This document shows, one piece after another, positions 42,304-52,444 of a DNA stretch of 64,000 nucleotides. Numbering within the stretch: position 1 is the first letter of the stretch; each line of letters starts with the position of its first letter. This DNA is from a bacterium (GTDB lineage: Bacteria; Desulfobacterota; Binatia; DP-6): positions 1 to 64,000 of the forward strand of contig JAHCID010000010.1 in NCBI GenBank assembly GCA_026129405.1, in the 5' to 3' direction. Made by a program: the position numbers and the translations under genes. The notes beneath the pieces are model-generated. The model was not told the origin of the DNA, ran no database searches, and saw only the letters and a list, made by a program, of their open reading frames with translations.

Positions 42304-43448
42304 CGACGCTCGCCGACGTGGTCCGCAGCCATCACGTCATCGTCTCCGCCGGCAGCGGCGGCGTCGGCAAGACGACGGTCGCTGCGTCGCTGGGGCTGTG
42401 GGGCGCCCTCGAGGGCCGGCGGACGGTCGTGCTCACCATCGACCCGGCGCGCCGGCTCGCCGTCTCGCTCGGCTTGAAGGACCTCGGCAGCGAGCCGCAC
42501 CGCATCCCGCCGGACCTGCTCGCCTCCGGGGGGCTCGCGGCGCGCGGCGAGCTGTGGGCCATGATGCTCGACCAGAAGGGCGCCTGGGACGCGCTGGTCG
42601 AGCGCCATGCGCCGGCCGAGGCCAGGGAGCGCATCCTCGCGAACCCGTTTTACCAGCACCTTTCGCAGACGTTCGCGGGCTCGCAGGAGTACATGGCCGT
42701 GGAGCAGCTCTGCGAGCTGGTGGACGGCGGGGACTGGGACCTCATCGTCGTCGACACGCCGCCCACGCGGCACGCCCTCGACTTCCTCGAGGCGCCGCAG
42801 CGGCTCGGCGACTTCCTCGACAAGAGCGTGCTCAAGTGGTTCATGCGCCCGTTGAACGCCGGCTGGTCGGCGTTGCGTGTGGTGAACCGCACCATGAGCT
42901 TCCTGCTCCAGCGGCTCGAGCAGGCGACCGGCATCTCCGCGCTCGCCGAGATATCCGACTTCTTCACCAGCATGAGCGGGCTCTTCGACAACTTCCAGGC
43001 GCGAGTCGATCGCGCGCACGAGGTCCTGCGCGGTCCGGAGACGGCCTTCGTCGTCGTGACGAGCGCCGAGGAGGAGGTGCTCGGCGACGCCGAGTATCTC
43101 GGCGCCAAGATGGCGGAGCTGCGCATGCCGCTGCGCGCGGTGGTGGTGAACCGCATGCACGAGGAGTTCCGGCGCGGCGGTCGCGTCGAGGTCGGACCCG
43201 AGGCGCGTGAGGACGTGGAGCAGGCGGTCGCCGCCGCGCTCGGCGATCCCGGCACGGCAGCGCGCGCCCTCGCCGCGAACTTCGTCGACTACCAGGTGCT
43301 CGCGCGCGGTGAGCAGCTCCGGCTCGATCTCTTCCGGCGCGGCCTGCGCCGCGGCGTGCCGCTGGTACGCGTTCCCGATTTCGGGCGCGACGTGCACGAC
43401 CTCGGTGCGCTCGCGGCCATGCACCGCTCGTTGTTCGGTCAGGCGTAG
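42300..43448 (+). CDS. ArsA/Get3-like ATPase, second of a pair
   Basis: A 382-residue ATPase coupled to the previous gene by an ATGA overlap. Walker A is [35 protein letters not shown] and LIVVDTPPTRHALDFLE are the next conserved motifs. An internal helix-rich stretch (residues about 130-240) could form a hydrophobic groove as in Get3, a resemblance only. Two unequal subunits encoded in tandem suggest an asymmetric complex. There is no transporter gene beside them, so a chaperone-like or regulatory role is as likely as anion export. Confidence 0.85.
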   Translation: MTTLADVVRSHHVIVSAGSGGVGKTTVAASLGLWGALEGRRTVVLTIDPARRLAVSLGLKDLGSEPHRIPPDLLASGGLAARGELWAMMLDQKGAWDALVERHAPAEARERILANPFYQHLSQTFAGSQEYMAVEQLCELVDGGDWDLIVVDTPPTRHALDFLEAPQRLGDFLDKSVLKWFMRPLNAGWSALRVVNRTMSFLLQRLEQATGISALAEISDFFTSMSGLFDNFQARVDRAHEVLRGPETAFVVVTSAEEEVLGDAEYLGAKMAELRMPLRAVVVNRMHEEFRRGGRVEVGPEAREDVEQAVAAALGDPGTAARALAANFVDYQVLARGEQLRLDLFRRGLRRGVPLVRVPDFGRDVHDLGALAAMHRSLFGQA

Positions 43449-43760
43449 GCCGGGGCGTGCGGCGTGCGGCGGGCGGGGCAGGCTGCCTCGTCGTGCGCGG
43501 CGGTCACGGGGCGAGCGGCGCACCGGCGTCGCCGACCGTGCGCCGGGTCGTTTGTAGAACCCGGGACGGCCGCGGGAGGCAAGGTCACGGCGCGCCTCGC
43601 GCCCAGCCGCCGGAAACGGCCGCGTGACCCGGTGCCGACGAGACGCTCGCCCTGTAGGACGGGTTGCGCTTCGCCGGGATCGACGACTGGCATGCGGCTC
43701 GCATCGAAGGACCGTGCGGGCCTCATGCCCGCGAAATCGACCCGCGACAGGAGACGCACG
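43449..43760. other. 312-bp gap without a supportable gene
   Basis: I find no convincing coding frame here. The longest minus-strand frame is arginine/alanine-rich and looks like an antisense artefact. A short perfect inverted repeat GCGGGC/GCCCGC lies at 43716-43732, about 30 bp before the next start, and AGGAG at 43749 is that gene's ribosome binding site. A promoter for the small gene is presumably in this gap but is not recognisable. Confidence 0.5.
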
Positions 43761-43928
43761 ATGAATCAGGAGAAGAACAATCCGCAGACCCCGGGCGGCC
43801 AGCCGCACCGCCAGGATCCGCAGCGCAAGGAGCAGCAACGCCCCGACCAGGGCCGGCAGGGCCAGCAGCGCCAGGAGCCGGGCCGCGGCGGGCAGTCGCA
43901 GCAGGAGCCGCACCGCCCCCATCAGTGA
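43761..43928 (+). CDS. Tiny Gln/Pro/Arg-rich disordered protein, 55 residues
   Basis: An ATG with a good ribosome binding site (AGGAG, 8 bp upstream) opens MNQEKNNPQTPGGQPHRQD, followed by QGRQGQQRQEPGRGGQSQQE-like low-complexity sequence to the stop. Composition is almost wholly Gln, Arg, Pro, Gly, Glu and His, predicting a soluble, positively charged, disordered polypeptide. Similar short Gln/Gly-rich proteins occur in many proteobacteria and are sometimes stress-induced. No function is known, and nothing in the context helps. Confidence 0.6.
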   Translation: MNQEKNNPQTPGGQPHRQDPQRKEQQRPDQGRQGQQRQEPGRGGQSQQEPHRPHQ

Positions 43929-44034
43929 GCGGTGCGCGGGCGTCTCGGGAGGGACGCCGGACCCGGCGGCCGGCGTCGCACGTCTCGTTCGGCGGAGCGG
44001 GTGCGTGCGGCGTCGGGTCGTCGGCGTTGCCCGG

Positions 44035-44799
44035 TCAGTAGCCCTTCAGCGACGCGCGTACGTACTCGCGGCTCATCCGCTGGATGACCCGCACCGAGAT
44101 GCTCTTCGGGCACACCGCCTGGCACTCGCCCTCGTTCGAGCAGGCTCCGAAGCTTTCCGTCTCCATCTGCCCGACCATCCGGGCGACCCGCCGCTCGCGT
44201 TCGGGAGTACCCTGGGGGAGGCGAACGAGGTGGTCGATCTTGGCGCCGGTGAAGAGGACCGCCGAGGCGTTCTTGCACGCGGCGACGCACGCGCCGCAGC
44301 CGATGCACTGGGCGGCGTCCATGGCAGCGTCGGACTCCGCCTTCGGAACCGCGATCATGTTGGCTTCGGGCGCACTGCCGGTGTCGACCGAGACGTAGCC
44401 GCCGGCGGCGATGATGCGGTCGAAGGCGCTGCGGTCGACGACCAGATCCTTCACGACCGGGAAGGCGCGGGCCCGGAACGGCTCGACGACGACGGTGTCG
44501 CCGTCGCGGAAGGAGCGGATGTAGAGCTGGCAGGTGGTCGAAGCCGGCTCGGGGCCGTGCGCCACGCCGTTCACCATGACGCCGCACGAGCCGCAGATGC
44601 CTTCGCGGCAGTCGTAGTCGAACGCGACCGGATCCTTGCCCTCGCGGATCAGCTTCTCGTTGAGGACGTCCAGCATCTCGAGGAACGACATGTCGGGCGA
44701 GAGGCCCTCGAGACGATAGTCGACCAGGCGCCCGGCGTCGGCCGCGTTGGCCTGGCGCCACACCTTGAGGTTCAGGGCGATGTGCTTGGCGTCGTGCAC
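44035..44799 (-). CDS. sdhB: Succinate dehydrogenase/fumarate reductase iron-sulfur subunit
   Basis: A 254-residue protein with a GTG start 11 bp after sdhA. The [2Fe-2S] ligands are in [15 protein letters not shown] plus a later Cys. The [4Fe-4S] site is [11 protein letters not shown], and the [3Fe-4S] region includes [12 protein letters not shown]. It carries electrons from the flavin subunit to the membrane quinone site. Sequence features match the type B (Bacteroidetes/epsilon/delta) enzymes, consistent with the single membrane subunit upstream. Confidence 0.93.
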   Translation of the reverse strand: MHDAKHIALNLKVWRQANAADAGRLVDYRLEGLSPDMSFLEMLDVLNEKLIREGKDPVAFDYDCREGICGSCGVMVNGVAHGPEPASTTCQLYIRSFRDGDTVVVEPFRARAFPVVKDLVVDRSAFDRIIAAGGYVSVDTGSAPEANMIAVPKAESDAAMDAAQCIGCGACVAACKNASAVLFTGAKIDHLVRLPQGTPERERRVARMVGQMETESFGACSNEGECQAVCPKSISVRVIQRMSREYVRASLKGY

Positions 44800-44810
44800 G
44801 GCCGGGGCTC

Positions 44811-46724
44811 CTACGCGTAGCTCCGCTGCGCCAGGTGGACGTTCTCGAAGGTGAGGGGCTCCTGGTGCAGGACCGGATCGGTGCCGGCGCCGCGGAATTC
44901 CCAGGCGGCGACGTAGCAGAAGTGCTCGTCGTCGCGCTTGGCCTCGCCGTCGGGCGTCTGGCTCTCCTCGCGGAAATGTCCGCCGCACGATTCGCTGCGA
45001 TGGAGCGCGTCGAAGGTCATGACCTCGGCGAACTCGAGGAAGTCGGCGACGCGCAACGCGAGCTCCAGCTGCTTGTTCAGGTTGTTGCGGTCGCCGGGCA
45101 CGCGCACGTCCTGCCAGTACTCCTGCTGGAGCTGGCGCACGCGGGCGAGGGCGGTGCGCAGCCCCGCGTCGGTGCGCGACATGCCGACATAGTCCCACAT
45201 GAGCTTGCCGAGCTCGCGGTGGAAGTCCTGTACGGTGCGGCTGCCGTTCACGGCGAGCACCGTCTCGATGCGCTGCTGCACGCTCGCCGCCGCCTCCGCG
45301 AACGCCGCATGGTCGGTCGCGACCGCGGGCAGCTTGTTGCTCGCGATGTAGTTGGCGAGCGTGTACGGGATCACGAAGTAGCCGTCGGCGAGGCCCTGCA
45401 TGAGAGCGCTCGCGCCGAGACGGTTGGCGCCGTGGTCGGAGAAATTCGCCTCGCCCAGCACGAAGAGGCCGGGGACGTTGCTCATGAGCTCGTAGTCCAC
45501 CCACAGGCCGCCCATCGTATAGTGGACGGCGGGGTAGATGCGCATCGGCACCTCGTACGGATTCTCGCCCGTGATGTGCCGATACATGTCGAACAGGTTG
45601 CCGTAGCGCTCGCGGATCGTCTTCTCGCCGAGCCGTTTGATGGCGTCGGCGAAATCCAGGTAGACGGCGAGCCCCGTCGCGCCGACGCCGCGGCCCTCGT
45701 CGCAGACCGCCTTCGCGGCGCGCGAGGCGACGTCGCGGGGAACGAGATTGCCGAAGCTCGGGTAGCGGCGCTCGAGGTAGTAGTCCCGCTCCGCCTCCGG
45801 GATCTGCTGCGGCGGGCGCTGGTCCCTGGCCTGCTTCGGGACCCACACGCGGCCGTCGTTGCGCAGGCTCTCGCTCATGAGGGTGAGCTTGGCCTGGTAG
45901 TCGCCGGTCACCGGGATGCAGGTCGGGTGGATCTGCGTGAAGCACGGGTTCGCGAAGTACGCGCCGCGGCGGGTGCAGCGCCAGTTGGCCGTGACGTTCG
46001 AGTTGCCGGCGTTCGTCGACAGGAAGAAGACGTTGCCGTAGCCGCCGGTGCAGAGGAGCACGGCGTCGGCCGACCACCGCTCCAGCTCGCCGGTGACGAG
46101 GTCGCGCGTGACGATGCCGCGGGCGCGGCCGTCGACGAGGACGAGATCGAGCATCTCGCGCCGCGCGAAGAGCTTCACCTGGCCGCGGTCGACCTGGCGC
46201 ATCATCGCCTGGTAGGCGCCGAGGAGGAGCTGCTGGCCCGTCTGGCCGCGCGCGTAGAAGGTGCGCGACACCTGGGCGCCGCCGAAAGACCGGTTGTCGA
46301 GCAGCCCGCCGTATTCGCGCGCGAACGGGACGCCCTGGGCGACGCACTGGTCGATGATGTGGACGCTGATCTCGGCCAGGCGGTGGACGTTCGCCTCGCG
46401 GGCCCGGAAGTCGCCGCCCTTCACCGTGTCGTAGAAGAGGCGGTGCACCGAGTCGCCGTCGTTCTTGTAGTTCTTCGCGGCGTTGATGCCACCCTGGGCC
46501 GCGATCGAGTGCGACCGGCGCGGGCTGTCGAGGATGGTGAAGGCGAGGACGTTGTATCCGAGCTCGCCCAGCGACGCGGCCGCCGATGCGCCCGCGAGGC
46601 CGGTGCCGACGACGATGACGGTGTGCTTCCGGCGGTTGGCCGGGTTCACCAGCTTCATGTCGAACTTGTGCCGCTCCCACTTGCCCTCGAGCGGACCGGA
46701 GGGGACCCTGCCGTCCAGCGTCAC
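44811..46724 (-). CDS. sdhA: Succinate dehydrogenase/fumarate reductase flavoprotein subunit
   Basis: A 637-residue protein with a GTG start overlapping the sdhC stop. The FAD dinucleotide fold is [19 protein letters not shown], and the covalent FAD histidine is in [18 protein letters not shown]. Substrate residues appear in the [11 protein letters not shown] and [20 protein letters not shown] regions. The long insertions and C-terminal tail fit the type B enzyme of Bacillus/Bacteroides rather than E. coli SdhA. It oxidises succinate in the TCA cycle or reduces fumarate; the aerobic respiratory genes next door favour the former. Confidence 0.95.
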   Translation of the reverse strand: MTLDGRVPSGPLEGKWERHKFDMKLVNPANRRKHTVIVVGTGLAGASAAASLGELGYNVLAFTILDSPRRSHSIAAQGGINAAKNYKNDGDSVHRLFYDTVKGGDFRAREANVHRLAEISVHIIDQCVAQGVPFAREYGGLLDNRSFGGAQVSRTFYARGQTGQQLLLGAYQAMMRQVDRGQVKLFARREMLDLVLVDGRARGIVTRDLVTGELERWSADAVLLCTGGYGNVFFLSTNAGNSNVTANWRCTRRGAYFANPCFTQIHPTCIPVTGDYQAKLTLMSESLRNDGRVWVPKQARDQRPPQQIPEAERDYYLERRYPSFGNLVPRDVASRAAKAVCDEGRGVGATGLAVYLDFADAIKRLGEKTIRERYGNLFDMYRHITGENPYEVPMRIYPAVHYTMGGLWVDYELMSNVPGLFVLGEANFSDHGANRLGASALMQGLADGYFVIPYTLANYIASNKLPAVATDHAAFAEAAASVQQRIETVLAVNGSRTVQDFHRELGKLMWDYVGMSRTDAGLRTALARVRQLQQEYWQDVRVPGDRNNLNKQLELALRVADFLEFAEVMTFDALHRSESCGGHFREESQTPDGEAKRDDEHFCYVAAWEFRGAGTDPVLHQEPLTFENVHLAQRSYA

Positions 46725-47389
46725 AGCCGACCTCCGGTGAAGAACACGACGACGGGAACGAGCGTGAAGCCGCCGGCGATCGCGAGGGCGACGATCTGCC
46801 CCGTGCGCCGGATCGCGGGACGATGCGCCACGCCGAGCGAGTCGAAGGCGCTGCCGAACCCGTGCCAGAGGTGGAAGCCGACGACGCCCATCGCCAGCAC
46901 GTACCAGGCGACGAGCAACGGGTTCTGGAAATCCTCGATCACCAGGCGGTGGAGGTCACGGATGCCCGGCTCGCCCGGGGTCTCGTAGTGGGGGCCGAAC
47001 TTGAACATCCGGATGTGCAGCGGCACGAAGACGAGCAGGACGAGCCCGGTGAGGATCATCGTCGTCGACGCGAGACTCTTGTGGCTCGTGTGTCCCGCGC
47101 GCTTCTTCATCTGGTAGGCGACGGGGCGCGCCGCACGATTGCGCAGCCAGACGCGAATGCCGCTCACCAGATGGGCGACGAAGAGCGCCGCCAGGCCGGC
47201 CTCTGCCAGATAGATGAGCGGGTTGGAGGTGAGCGAGTGGCTGTAGGCGTTGTAGGCGCCGGGTCCGACGAAGACGAGCAGGTTCGCGCTCATGTGGGTC
47301 GCGAGGAACCCGATCAGGGCGAGCCCCGTGAGGCCCATCAGGACCTTCTGACCGATGGTACCGGTCAGGAATTTCAGCACCCGAGACAC
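46721..47389 (-). CDS. sdhC: Succinate dehydrogenase cytochrome b558 subunit (type B, five helices)
   Basis: A 222-residue membrane protein with five hydrophobic helices. Candidate haem-ligand histidines occur in [43 protein letters not shown] and [15 protein letters not shown], enough for the two hemes b of the type B family. No separate SdhD is present, as expected. GTG at 47389 is the likely start. The 133 bp between it and the coxD stop are relatively A+T-rich and should contain the sdh promoter, but I cannot define the boxes. Confidence 0.92.
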   Translation of the reverse strand: MSRVLKFLTGTIGQKVLMGLTGLALIGFLATHMSANLLVFVGPGAYNAYSHSLTSNPLIYLAEAGLAALFVAHLVSGIRVWLRNRAARPVAYQMKKRAGHTSHKSLASTTMILTGLVLLVFVPLHIRMFKFGPHYETPGEPGIRDLHRLVIEDFQNPLLVAWYVLAMGVVGFHLWHGFGSAFDSLGVAHRPAIRRTGQIVALAIAGGFTLVPVVVFFTGGRL

Positions 47390-47522
47390 CCGTCTTGTCC
47401 TCCGCAGCGTGCGCTCTCATCTCCGGCGCGCCCGCCGCACGTGGCTACGATGCTAGGGCAGGGGACATGAATATCCAAAGCAAAACGCCGCCGCGCTCAC
47501 ATTAGCAACGCGAATACTGCGG

Positions 47523-47849
47523 TCAGCGCAGGATGCCGCGGGTCGCCACGTCGCCGACCGTGAAGGCGAAGAGCAGCAGGATCCATACGAACCCACAGAG
47601 GGCGAACATCTGCGTCAGCCGGCTGTTGAACCGGACGTGCATGAAGAACAGCACGACGAGCGTCGCCTTCAGCACGGCAATGCCGAGCATGACGACGTTG
47701 TTGAGCGCGCCGAGATCGACGTAGGCGACGGCGGTCGTGATCGCCGTCAGCACCATCAGGGAGACGAAGATCGCGAGATACATCCCGATCCCGACGACGT
47801 GCTCGGACGCGTGCTCGGCTTCGTGGGCGACGGACTTGGCGGAGCTCAT
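47523..47849 (-). CDS. coxD: Cytochrome c oxidase subunit IV (prokaryotic type)
   Basis: A 108-residue membrane protein with three helices: MYLAIFVSLMVLTAITTAVA, VVMLGIAVLKATLVVLFFMH and FALCGFVWILLLFAFTVGD. The ATLVVLFFMHVRF stretch is typical of COX IV_pro subunits in caa3 oxidases. It is the last gene of the actABCDEF-cox operon, 10 bp after coxC. The subunit has no redox centre and stabilises the complex. Confidence 0.85.
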   Translation of the reverse strand: MSSAKSVAHEAEHASEHVVGIGMYLAIFVSLMVLTAITTAVAYVDLGALNNVVMLGIAVLKATLVVLFFMHVRFNSRLTQMFALCGFVWILLLFAFTVGDVATRGILR

Positions 47850-47859
47850 GTGCGCAGCC

Positions 47860-48528
47860 TCAGTGACGACCGATGAGGTAGAGGAGGGGGAAGAGGAAGA
47901 TCCAGACGATGTCGACGAAGTGCCAGTACAGGCCGCAGACCTCGACCGGGTTGTGGTAGGCCGGCCCGAAGCGGCCCTTCCACATCGCCCACATGAGCCA
48001 GGCCATGATGCCGACGCCGATGATCATGTGCAGCGCGTGCAGACCGGTCATCGCGAAGTAGAGCGAGTAGAATATCTGCACGGCGTGCGCTTCGCCGGCG
48101 TCCGGCCAGTGGAAGTTCGGACCCGGGATCAGGTGGTCCACCCACTTGTGGTAGTACTCGTAGACCTTCACGCCGAGGAACACGCTGCCGAGCACGACGG
48201 TCGCCATCACCCAGAAGATCTGGCGGAAGCGGTTGTGGCTCATCTGCGCCGCGTGGACGGCGAGCGCCATCGTGAGGCTCGAGCCGATCAGGACGGCGGT
48301 GTTGAAGGTGCCGAGCGTGACGTCGAGGTGGTGCGACGCGTGCTGGAACGCGGTGGGGTGGAGGAAGCGGTAGACGATGTAGAGGCCGAACAGCCCGCCG
48401 AAGAACATCACCTCGTTGACGAGGAATGCCCACATCCCGACGGTGACGGACTCCTTCTGCTGCTCGGCGTCGTCGAACTGATGCGCGACGTTGACGTCGT
48501 GGTGCGCGTGTGCAGCGAGCTCAGCCAA
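47860..48528 (-). CDS. coxC: Cytochrome c oxidase subunit III
   Basis: A 222-residue protein. Five hydrophobic segments are visible, with family signatures [31 protein letters not shown]-like helix [17 protein letters not shown] and [20 protein letters not shown]. The conserved glutamate of NEVMFFGG is present. Its start overlaps the coxA stop by 8 bp. It carries no metal and supports proton uptake into subunit I. Confidence 0.93.
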   Translation of the reverse strand: MAELAAHAHHDVNVAHQFDDAEQQKESVTVGMWAFLVNEVMFFGGLFGLYIVYRFLHPTAFQHASHHLDVTLGTFNTAVLIGSSLTMALAVHAAQMSHNRFRQIFWVMATVVLGSVFLGVKVYEYYHKWVDHLIPGPNFHWPDAGEAHAVQIFYSLYFAMTGLHALHMIIGVGIMAWLMWAMWKGRFGPAYHNPVEVCGLYWHFVDIVWIFLFPLLYLIGRH

Positions 48529-50188
48529 CGGCGGCCTCCTTCATGGACCCGTTCGCCGGAGCGGGCGGGAATTGCACCGACGTCTCGTAGTCGTAGGCCT
48601 CGGCGGTGACGATCGGCGTGCGGACGAAGTTCTCGGTGGGCGGCGGCGAGGCCGTCTCCCACTCGAGGCCCGCGGCGCCCCACGGATTCGCGATGGCGCG
48701 CTCTCCGAAGCGCAGCGACCAGGGCAGGTAGAGCATCGGCAGCAGGTACCCGATCCCGAGGATGGTCGCGCCGGCCGTCGACATCACGTTCAGCACCTGG
48801 AACTCGTCCGGATACACGTGGTAGCGCCGCGGCATGCCGAGGTAGCCCACGATGAACTGCGGGAAGAACGTGAGGTTGAACCCGAGGAACACGATCACGC
48901 CCGCGACCTTCGCCAGCGCCTCGGGGTACATCCGGCCGGTGATCTTCGGCCACCAGAAGTGGATGCCGCCGAGGTAGGCCATGATCGCACCGCCCACCAT
49001 CACGTAGTGGAAGTGCGCGACGACGAAGTACGTGTCGTGCACGTGCACGTCGAGGCCGAGCGTCGCGAGGAAGAGGCCGGTGAGGCCGCCGATCGTGAAC
49101 AGGCCGATGAAGCCGAGCGCGTACAGCATCGGCGAGTCCCAAGAGACGGAACCCTTGTAGAGCGTGGCCGTCCAGTTGAAGACCTTCACCGCCGAGGGAA
49201 TCGCGACGGCCATCGACAGGAAGGAGAACACCATGCCGACGTAGACCGACTGGCCGCTCGTGAACATGTGGTGGCCCCACACGACGAAGCCGAGCACGGC
49301 GATCATGAGGCTCGAGACCGCGATGAACGCGTAGCCGAACACGCGCTTGCGCGAGAAGGCCGTGACCAGCTCGCTGATCACGCCCATGCCCGGGAGGATC
49401 ATGATGTAGACGGCGGGGTGCGAGTAGAACCAGAACAGGTGCTGGAACAGGATCGGGTCGCCGCCGAGCTTCGGATCGAAGAAGCCGAGGTGCAGCCCGC
49501 GCTCGACGGCCACGAGCAGGATGGTGATCGCCAGCACCGGAGTGCCGAGGATCATGATCAGGCTCGTCGCATAGTGCGCCCACACGAAGAGGGGCAGGCG
49601 CATCCAGGTGAGGCCGGGCGCCCGCATCGTGTGGATCGTCACGATGAAGTTGAGGCCCGTGAGGATCGACGAGAAGCCGGTGATGAAGACGCCGAGCGCG
49701 GCCGGGATGACGTTGGTCGTCGAGGCCGAGGTGCTGAACGGCGTGTAGAAGGTCCAACCGGTGTCGAGGCCGCCCGTGATCATGGCGTACAGCGCGAAGC
49801 CGGCGCCGATCATGAAGATGTACCAGCTGAGGAGGTTGATGCGCGGGAAGGCGAGGTCGCGCGCTCCGATCATCAGCGGGATCAGGAAGTTGCCGAGCAC
49901 CGCCGGGATCGACGGGACCAGGAAGAAGAAGATCATCACCACGCCGTGCATGGTGAAGAGCTTGTTGTAGGTGTCGCTCTGGACGAGGTCGCCGCGCGGC
50001 GTGAGCAGCTCGAGCCGGATCAGACCGGCGAAGATGGCGCCGACCAGGAAGAAGATCGAGATCGAGACGAGGTAGAGGATCGCGATCCGCTTGTGGTCGA
50101 CGGTGAGCAGCCACGAGCGGACGGTGTAGTCCGCGTTGAGATAGGTCGTGGGCTCGTCCTTCGGCCGCGTGTCGATGGCGGTGTTCAT
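48521..50188 (-). CDS. coxA: Cytochrome c oxidase subunit I, A2-type (YSHPAV)
   Basis: A 555-residue protein with 12 helices. The heme a ligand is in [12 protein letters not shown], the CuB ligands in [18 protein letters not shown] and WGHHMFTSG, and the paired heme histidines in [12 protein letters not shown]. The D-channel glutamate of A1 oxidases (HPEVY) is alanine here. The preceding Tyr-Ser (YSHPAV) is the known substitution of A2-type oxidases, such as Rhodothermus caa3. The K-channel lysine (PSAVKVFNW) is retained. It is a proton-pumping oxygen reductase. Its ATG overlaps the coxB stop by one base. Confidence 0.95.
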   Translation of the reverse strand: MNTAIDTRPKDEPTTYLNADYTVRSWLLTVDHKRIAILYLVSISIFFLVGAIFAGLIRLELLTPRGDLVQSDTYNKLFTMHGVVMIFFFLVPSIPAVLGNFLIPLMIGARDLAFPRINLLSWYIFMIGAGFALYAMITGGLDTGWTFYTPFSTSASTTNVIPAALGVFITGFSSILTGLNFIVTIHTMRAPGLTWMRLPLFVWAHYATSLIMILGTPVLAITILLVAVERGLHLGFFDPKLGGDPILFQHLFWFYSHPAVYIMILPGMGVISELVTAFSRKRVFGYAFIAVSSLMIAVLGFVVWGHHMFTSGQSVYVGMVFSFLSMAVAIPSAVKVFNWTATLYKGSVSWDSPMLYALGFIGLFTIGGLTGLFLATLGLDVHVHDTYFVVAHFHYVMVGGAIMAYLGGIHFWWPKITGRMYPEALAKVAGVIVFLGFNLTFFPQFIVGYLGMPRRYHVYPDEFQVLNVMSTAGATILGIGYLLPMLYLPWSLRFGERAIANPWGAAGLEWETASPPPTENFVRTPIVTAEAYDYETSVQFPPAPANGSMKEAAVG

Positions 50189-51165
50189 CAGTGGGCCTCC
50201 GCGCCTGAGTGCGCCTTCGCACTCGACGGCGCCTCCGCGCCCGCGGGCGGCAGCGACTTCACGTATGCGATGAGCTGCATCACGCTCTCCTCGCTGAGCA
50301 GACCCTGGAAGGTCGGCATGATCGGCTGATAGCCCTCGACGAGCTTCGCCTGCGGGTTGAGGATCGACTCGCGCAGGTAGTTGTCGTCGACGGTGACCGT
50401 GCGTCCGTCGGTCAGTTTCACCGTCTTGCCGAAGATGCCGCCGAGCAGCGGGCCGCGGGCGCCCGGCCCCCCGAGGTGGCACGAGGCGCAGCCCTGCTGC
50501 TGGAAGAGCTGCGCGCCCGCCTCCGCGACGGAGACGCCCTTGTCGCCGGCCAGCCACGCCTGGAAGGCGGGCGGGTCCATCGCGATGATCTTGCCGATCA
50601 TCCCGGAGTGCAGCGTGCCGCAGTACTCGGCGCAGAACAGGTGATACTCGCCGGGCTGCGTCGCCTCGAACCAGGTGAGGGTGTAGCGACCCGGCACGGC
50701 GTCCATCTTGGTGCGGAACGCCGGCACGTAGAAGCTGTGGATCACGTCCTCGGACGCCAGCGTCACCTGCACGGGCTTGCCGACCGGGATGTGGAGCTCG
50801 TTGATCTCCCGCCGGCCCTCCATGTGCTGGACCTTCCACATCCACTGCTTGCCGACGACGTTCACGTACAGCGCGTCGTCGGGCGGCCGGCGGATGTTGG
50901 CGTACAGCACGGCGCCCCAGCCGAAGATGCCGATCGAGATGATGAAGGGGATGATCGACCAGGCGAACTCGAGCAGGTTCGAGCCGTGGATGCCGTGCGG
51001 CCGCTCGTCGTGGCTGCGCCGCTTGAAGCGGATCATGAACGCGACGATCGTCGCCGCGATCGCCACGGTGAAGAAGACCGTCAGGGCGACGAGGAAGAAG
51101 AAGAGGTAGTCGACCTGCGGCGCCAGGGTCGACGCCTGCACGGGGAACAACCGGAAGTCATTCAT
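50188..51165 (-). CDS. coxB: Cytochrome c oxidase subunit II fused to cytochrome c (caa3 type)
   Basis: A 325-residue protein. Two N-terminal helices (residues about 18-45 and 70-90) anchor it. A CuA domain follows with the ligand cluster [17 protein letters not shown]-terminal cytochrome c domain carries CASCH and the distal methionine in [10 protein letters not shown]. The fused heme c defines a caa3 oxidase, which can take electrons directly from the alternative complex III cytochromes. The start overlaps the SCO stop (ATGA). Confidence 0.95.
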   Translation of the reverse strand: MNDFRLFPVQASTLAPQVDYLFFFLVALTVFFTVAIAATIVAFMIRFKRRSHDERPHGIHGSNLLEFAWSIIPFIISIGIFGWGAVLYANIRRPPDDALYVNVVGKQWMWKVQHMEGRREINELHIPVGKPVQVTLASEDVIHSFYVPAFRTKMDAVPGRYTLTWFEATQPGEYHLFCAEYCGTLHSGMIGKIIAMDPPAFQAWLAGDKGVSVAEAGAQLFQQQGCASCHLGGPGARGPLLGGIFGKTVKLTDGRTVTVDDNYLRESILNPQAKLVEGYQPIMPTFQGLLSEESVMQLIAYVKSLPPAGAEAPSSAKAHSGAEAH

Positions 51166-52052
51166 GACGAGCGGACCTCCCGGTCCGGCTGAGCGCGGCG
51201 CTCGCGACGGATCATGACGAAGAGGAAGCTGCCGATCGCGAGCAGCGTCAGGACCCCGCCGGCGCGCACGGCGCTCATCGCCACCTTGCTGTAGCGCCCG
51301 GTCGCGGGGTCGTAGTGGAAGCAGAAGAGGAGCAGCTGATCGACGAACGTGCCGATGCGCTCCTCGGAAGCCTCGACGAGCGCCAGGCGCACGTCACGGG
51401 GCGCGAACTCGACCCCGTAGAAGTAGTGCGACAGCCGACCCTCCGGGGTGACGACGACGATGCCGCTCGCATGCGCGAACTGCCTGCTCGCCTCGTCCCA
51501 CGCGTAGCGGAAGCCGATGGCCTCGGTCACCGTGCGGATGCTCTCCGCGTCGCCGGTGAGGAAGCGCCAGCCCTTCGCCCCGTTCGGCCGCCGGTAGTTC
51601 TCGAGGTAAGTCGCCTGCTTCTTCTTGGCCAGCTCGGCGCCCTCGTTCGGGTCGAAGCTGAACGTGACCGTCGTGTAGGTGTCGCCGGCGTCGAAGGGCA
51701 GGGCGCGCATCATGCGCACGACGCCGTTGAGGACGATGGTGCACAGCATCGGGCACTCGTAGTACGCCGGCACCAGCAGCATCGGCTTACCGCCGGACGC
51801 CTCGCGCAGCGTGATCGGCTTGCCGTCCTCGTCGCGGAAGACCGCGTCGAGGTCGAGCGTGGTGCCGAGCTTCTGATCGAAGGTGACGTCGCGGAGGATC
51901 TCCGGCCGGCCGTCGGAGGCCTTCGGGCCGCCGACGGCCCCGGGTGCGGCACCGCCCGCGCCGGGCGTACCGTCCTTGAAGGCGCCGGCCGGGCGCCCGC
52001 CCGCCAGCGTGCACGCCAGGGCGGCGGCGAGGACCAAGGGGGCGCGTCTCAC
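51162..52052 (-). CDS. SCO1/SenC-family copper chaperone with C-terminal membrane anchor
   Basis: A 296-residue protein with a GTG start overlapping the preceding stop. A signal sequence (LVLAAALACTLAGGRPAGA) and a glycine/alanine-rich linker precede a thioredoxin-like SCO domain. The copper cysteines are in AYYECPMLCTIVLNGV, and a histidine near residue 212 (RQFAHASGIVVV) may be the third ligand. A C-terminal helix (GVLTLLAIGSFLFVMI) anchors it. SCO proteins load the CuA site of oxidase subunit II, which is encoded immediately downstream. Confidence 0.9.
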   Translation of the reverse strand: MRRAPLVLAAALACTLAGGRPAGAFKDGTPGAGGAAPGAVGGPKASDGRPEILRDVTFDQKLGTTLDLDAVFRDEDGKPITLREASGGKPMLLVPAYYECPMLCTIVLNGVVRMMRALPFDAGDTYTTVTFSFDPNEGAELAKKKQATYLENYRRPNGAKGWRFLTGDAESIRTVTEAIGFRYAWDEASRQFAHASGIVVVTPEGRLSHYFYGVEFAPRDVRLALVEASEERIGTFVDQLLLFCFHYDPATGRYSKVAMSAVRAGGVLTLLAIGSFLFVMIRRERRAQPDREVRSS

Positions 52053-52441
52053 CGCGCGGCTCCTCCGCGGCGTGCGACGAGCAGCTCCATGGCGCGGTCG
52101 ATCGGGATGCGCACGACGCCCGCCTGCCGGTCGACCCAGCCGTAGCCCGCAAGCTGCGCGACCTCGCGCGCCCGCAGGGCAGCGAGATCGCCGATGGGAT
52201 CGATCTGGAGGCGGGGCTCCGGCGGTTCGCGCCGCGCGTAGGACTGGGCGAGCGGGCTCGCGGGCGGGCTCATGACGTCCTCGCGCCAGACGAGCAGCTT
52301 CAGCATGCCCCACATGAGCGCGAACGAGACCACCACGAGGACGACGACGCCGGCCGCCGCGCCGTAGACGGAGCCGAAGCGGACGTCGCGCAGCTCGTGG
52401 CCGAGCGAGGGATCGGTTTGGGGGTCGACGGGATGCTGCAT
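52049..52441 (-). CDS. Uncharacterised single-helix membrane protein between actF and sco
   Basis: A 130-residue protein. One membrane helix (residues about 27-50, GVVVLVVVSFALMWGMLKLL) is followed by a soluble tail with RLQIDPIGDLAALRAREVAQ and YGWVDRQAGVVRIPIDRAME. That pattern recurs in small proteins of oxidase operons: a short repeat and a 'GWVDRxxGxVRIPI' motif. No cofactor ligands are seen. Placement and overlap with both neighbours suggest an assembly factor or small subunit of the complex III-caa3 supercomplex; this is inference. Confidence 0.75.
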   Translation of the reverse strand: MQHPVDPQTDPSLGHELRDVRFGSVYGAAAGVVVLVVVSFALMWGMLKLLVWREDVMSPPASPLAQSYARREPPEPRLQIDPIGDLAALRAREVAQLAGYGWVDRQAGVVRIPIDRAMELLVARRGGAAR

Positions 52442-52444
52442 CGT

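Noticed and set aside
43439-43759. 106-codon minus-strand frame in the gap after the ArsA-like genes
   Set aside because: Biased composition, no ribosome binding site and overlap with the end of a confident gene; treated as non-coding.
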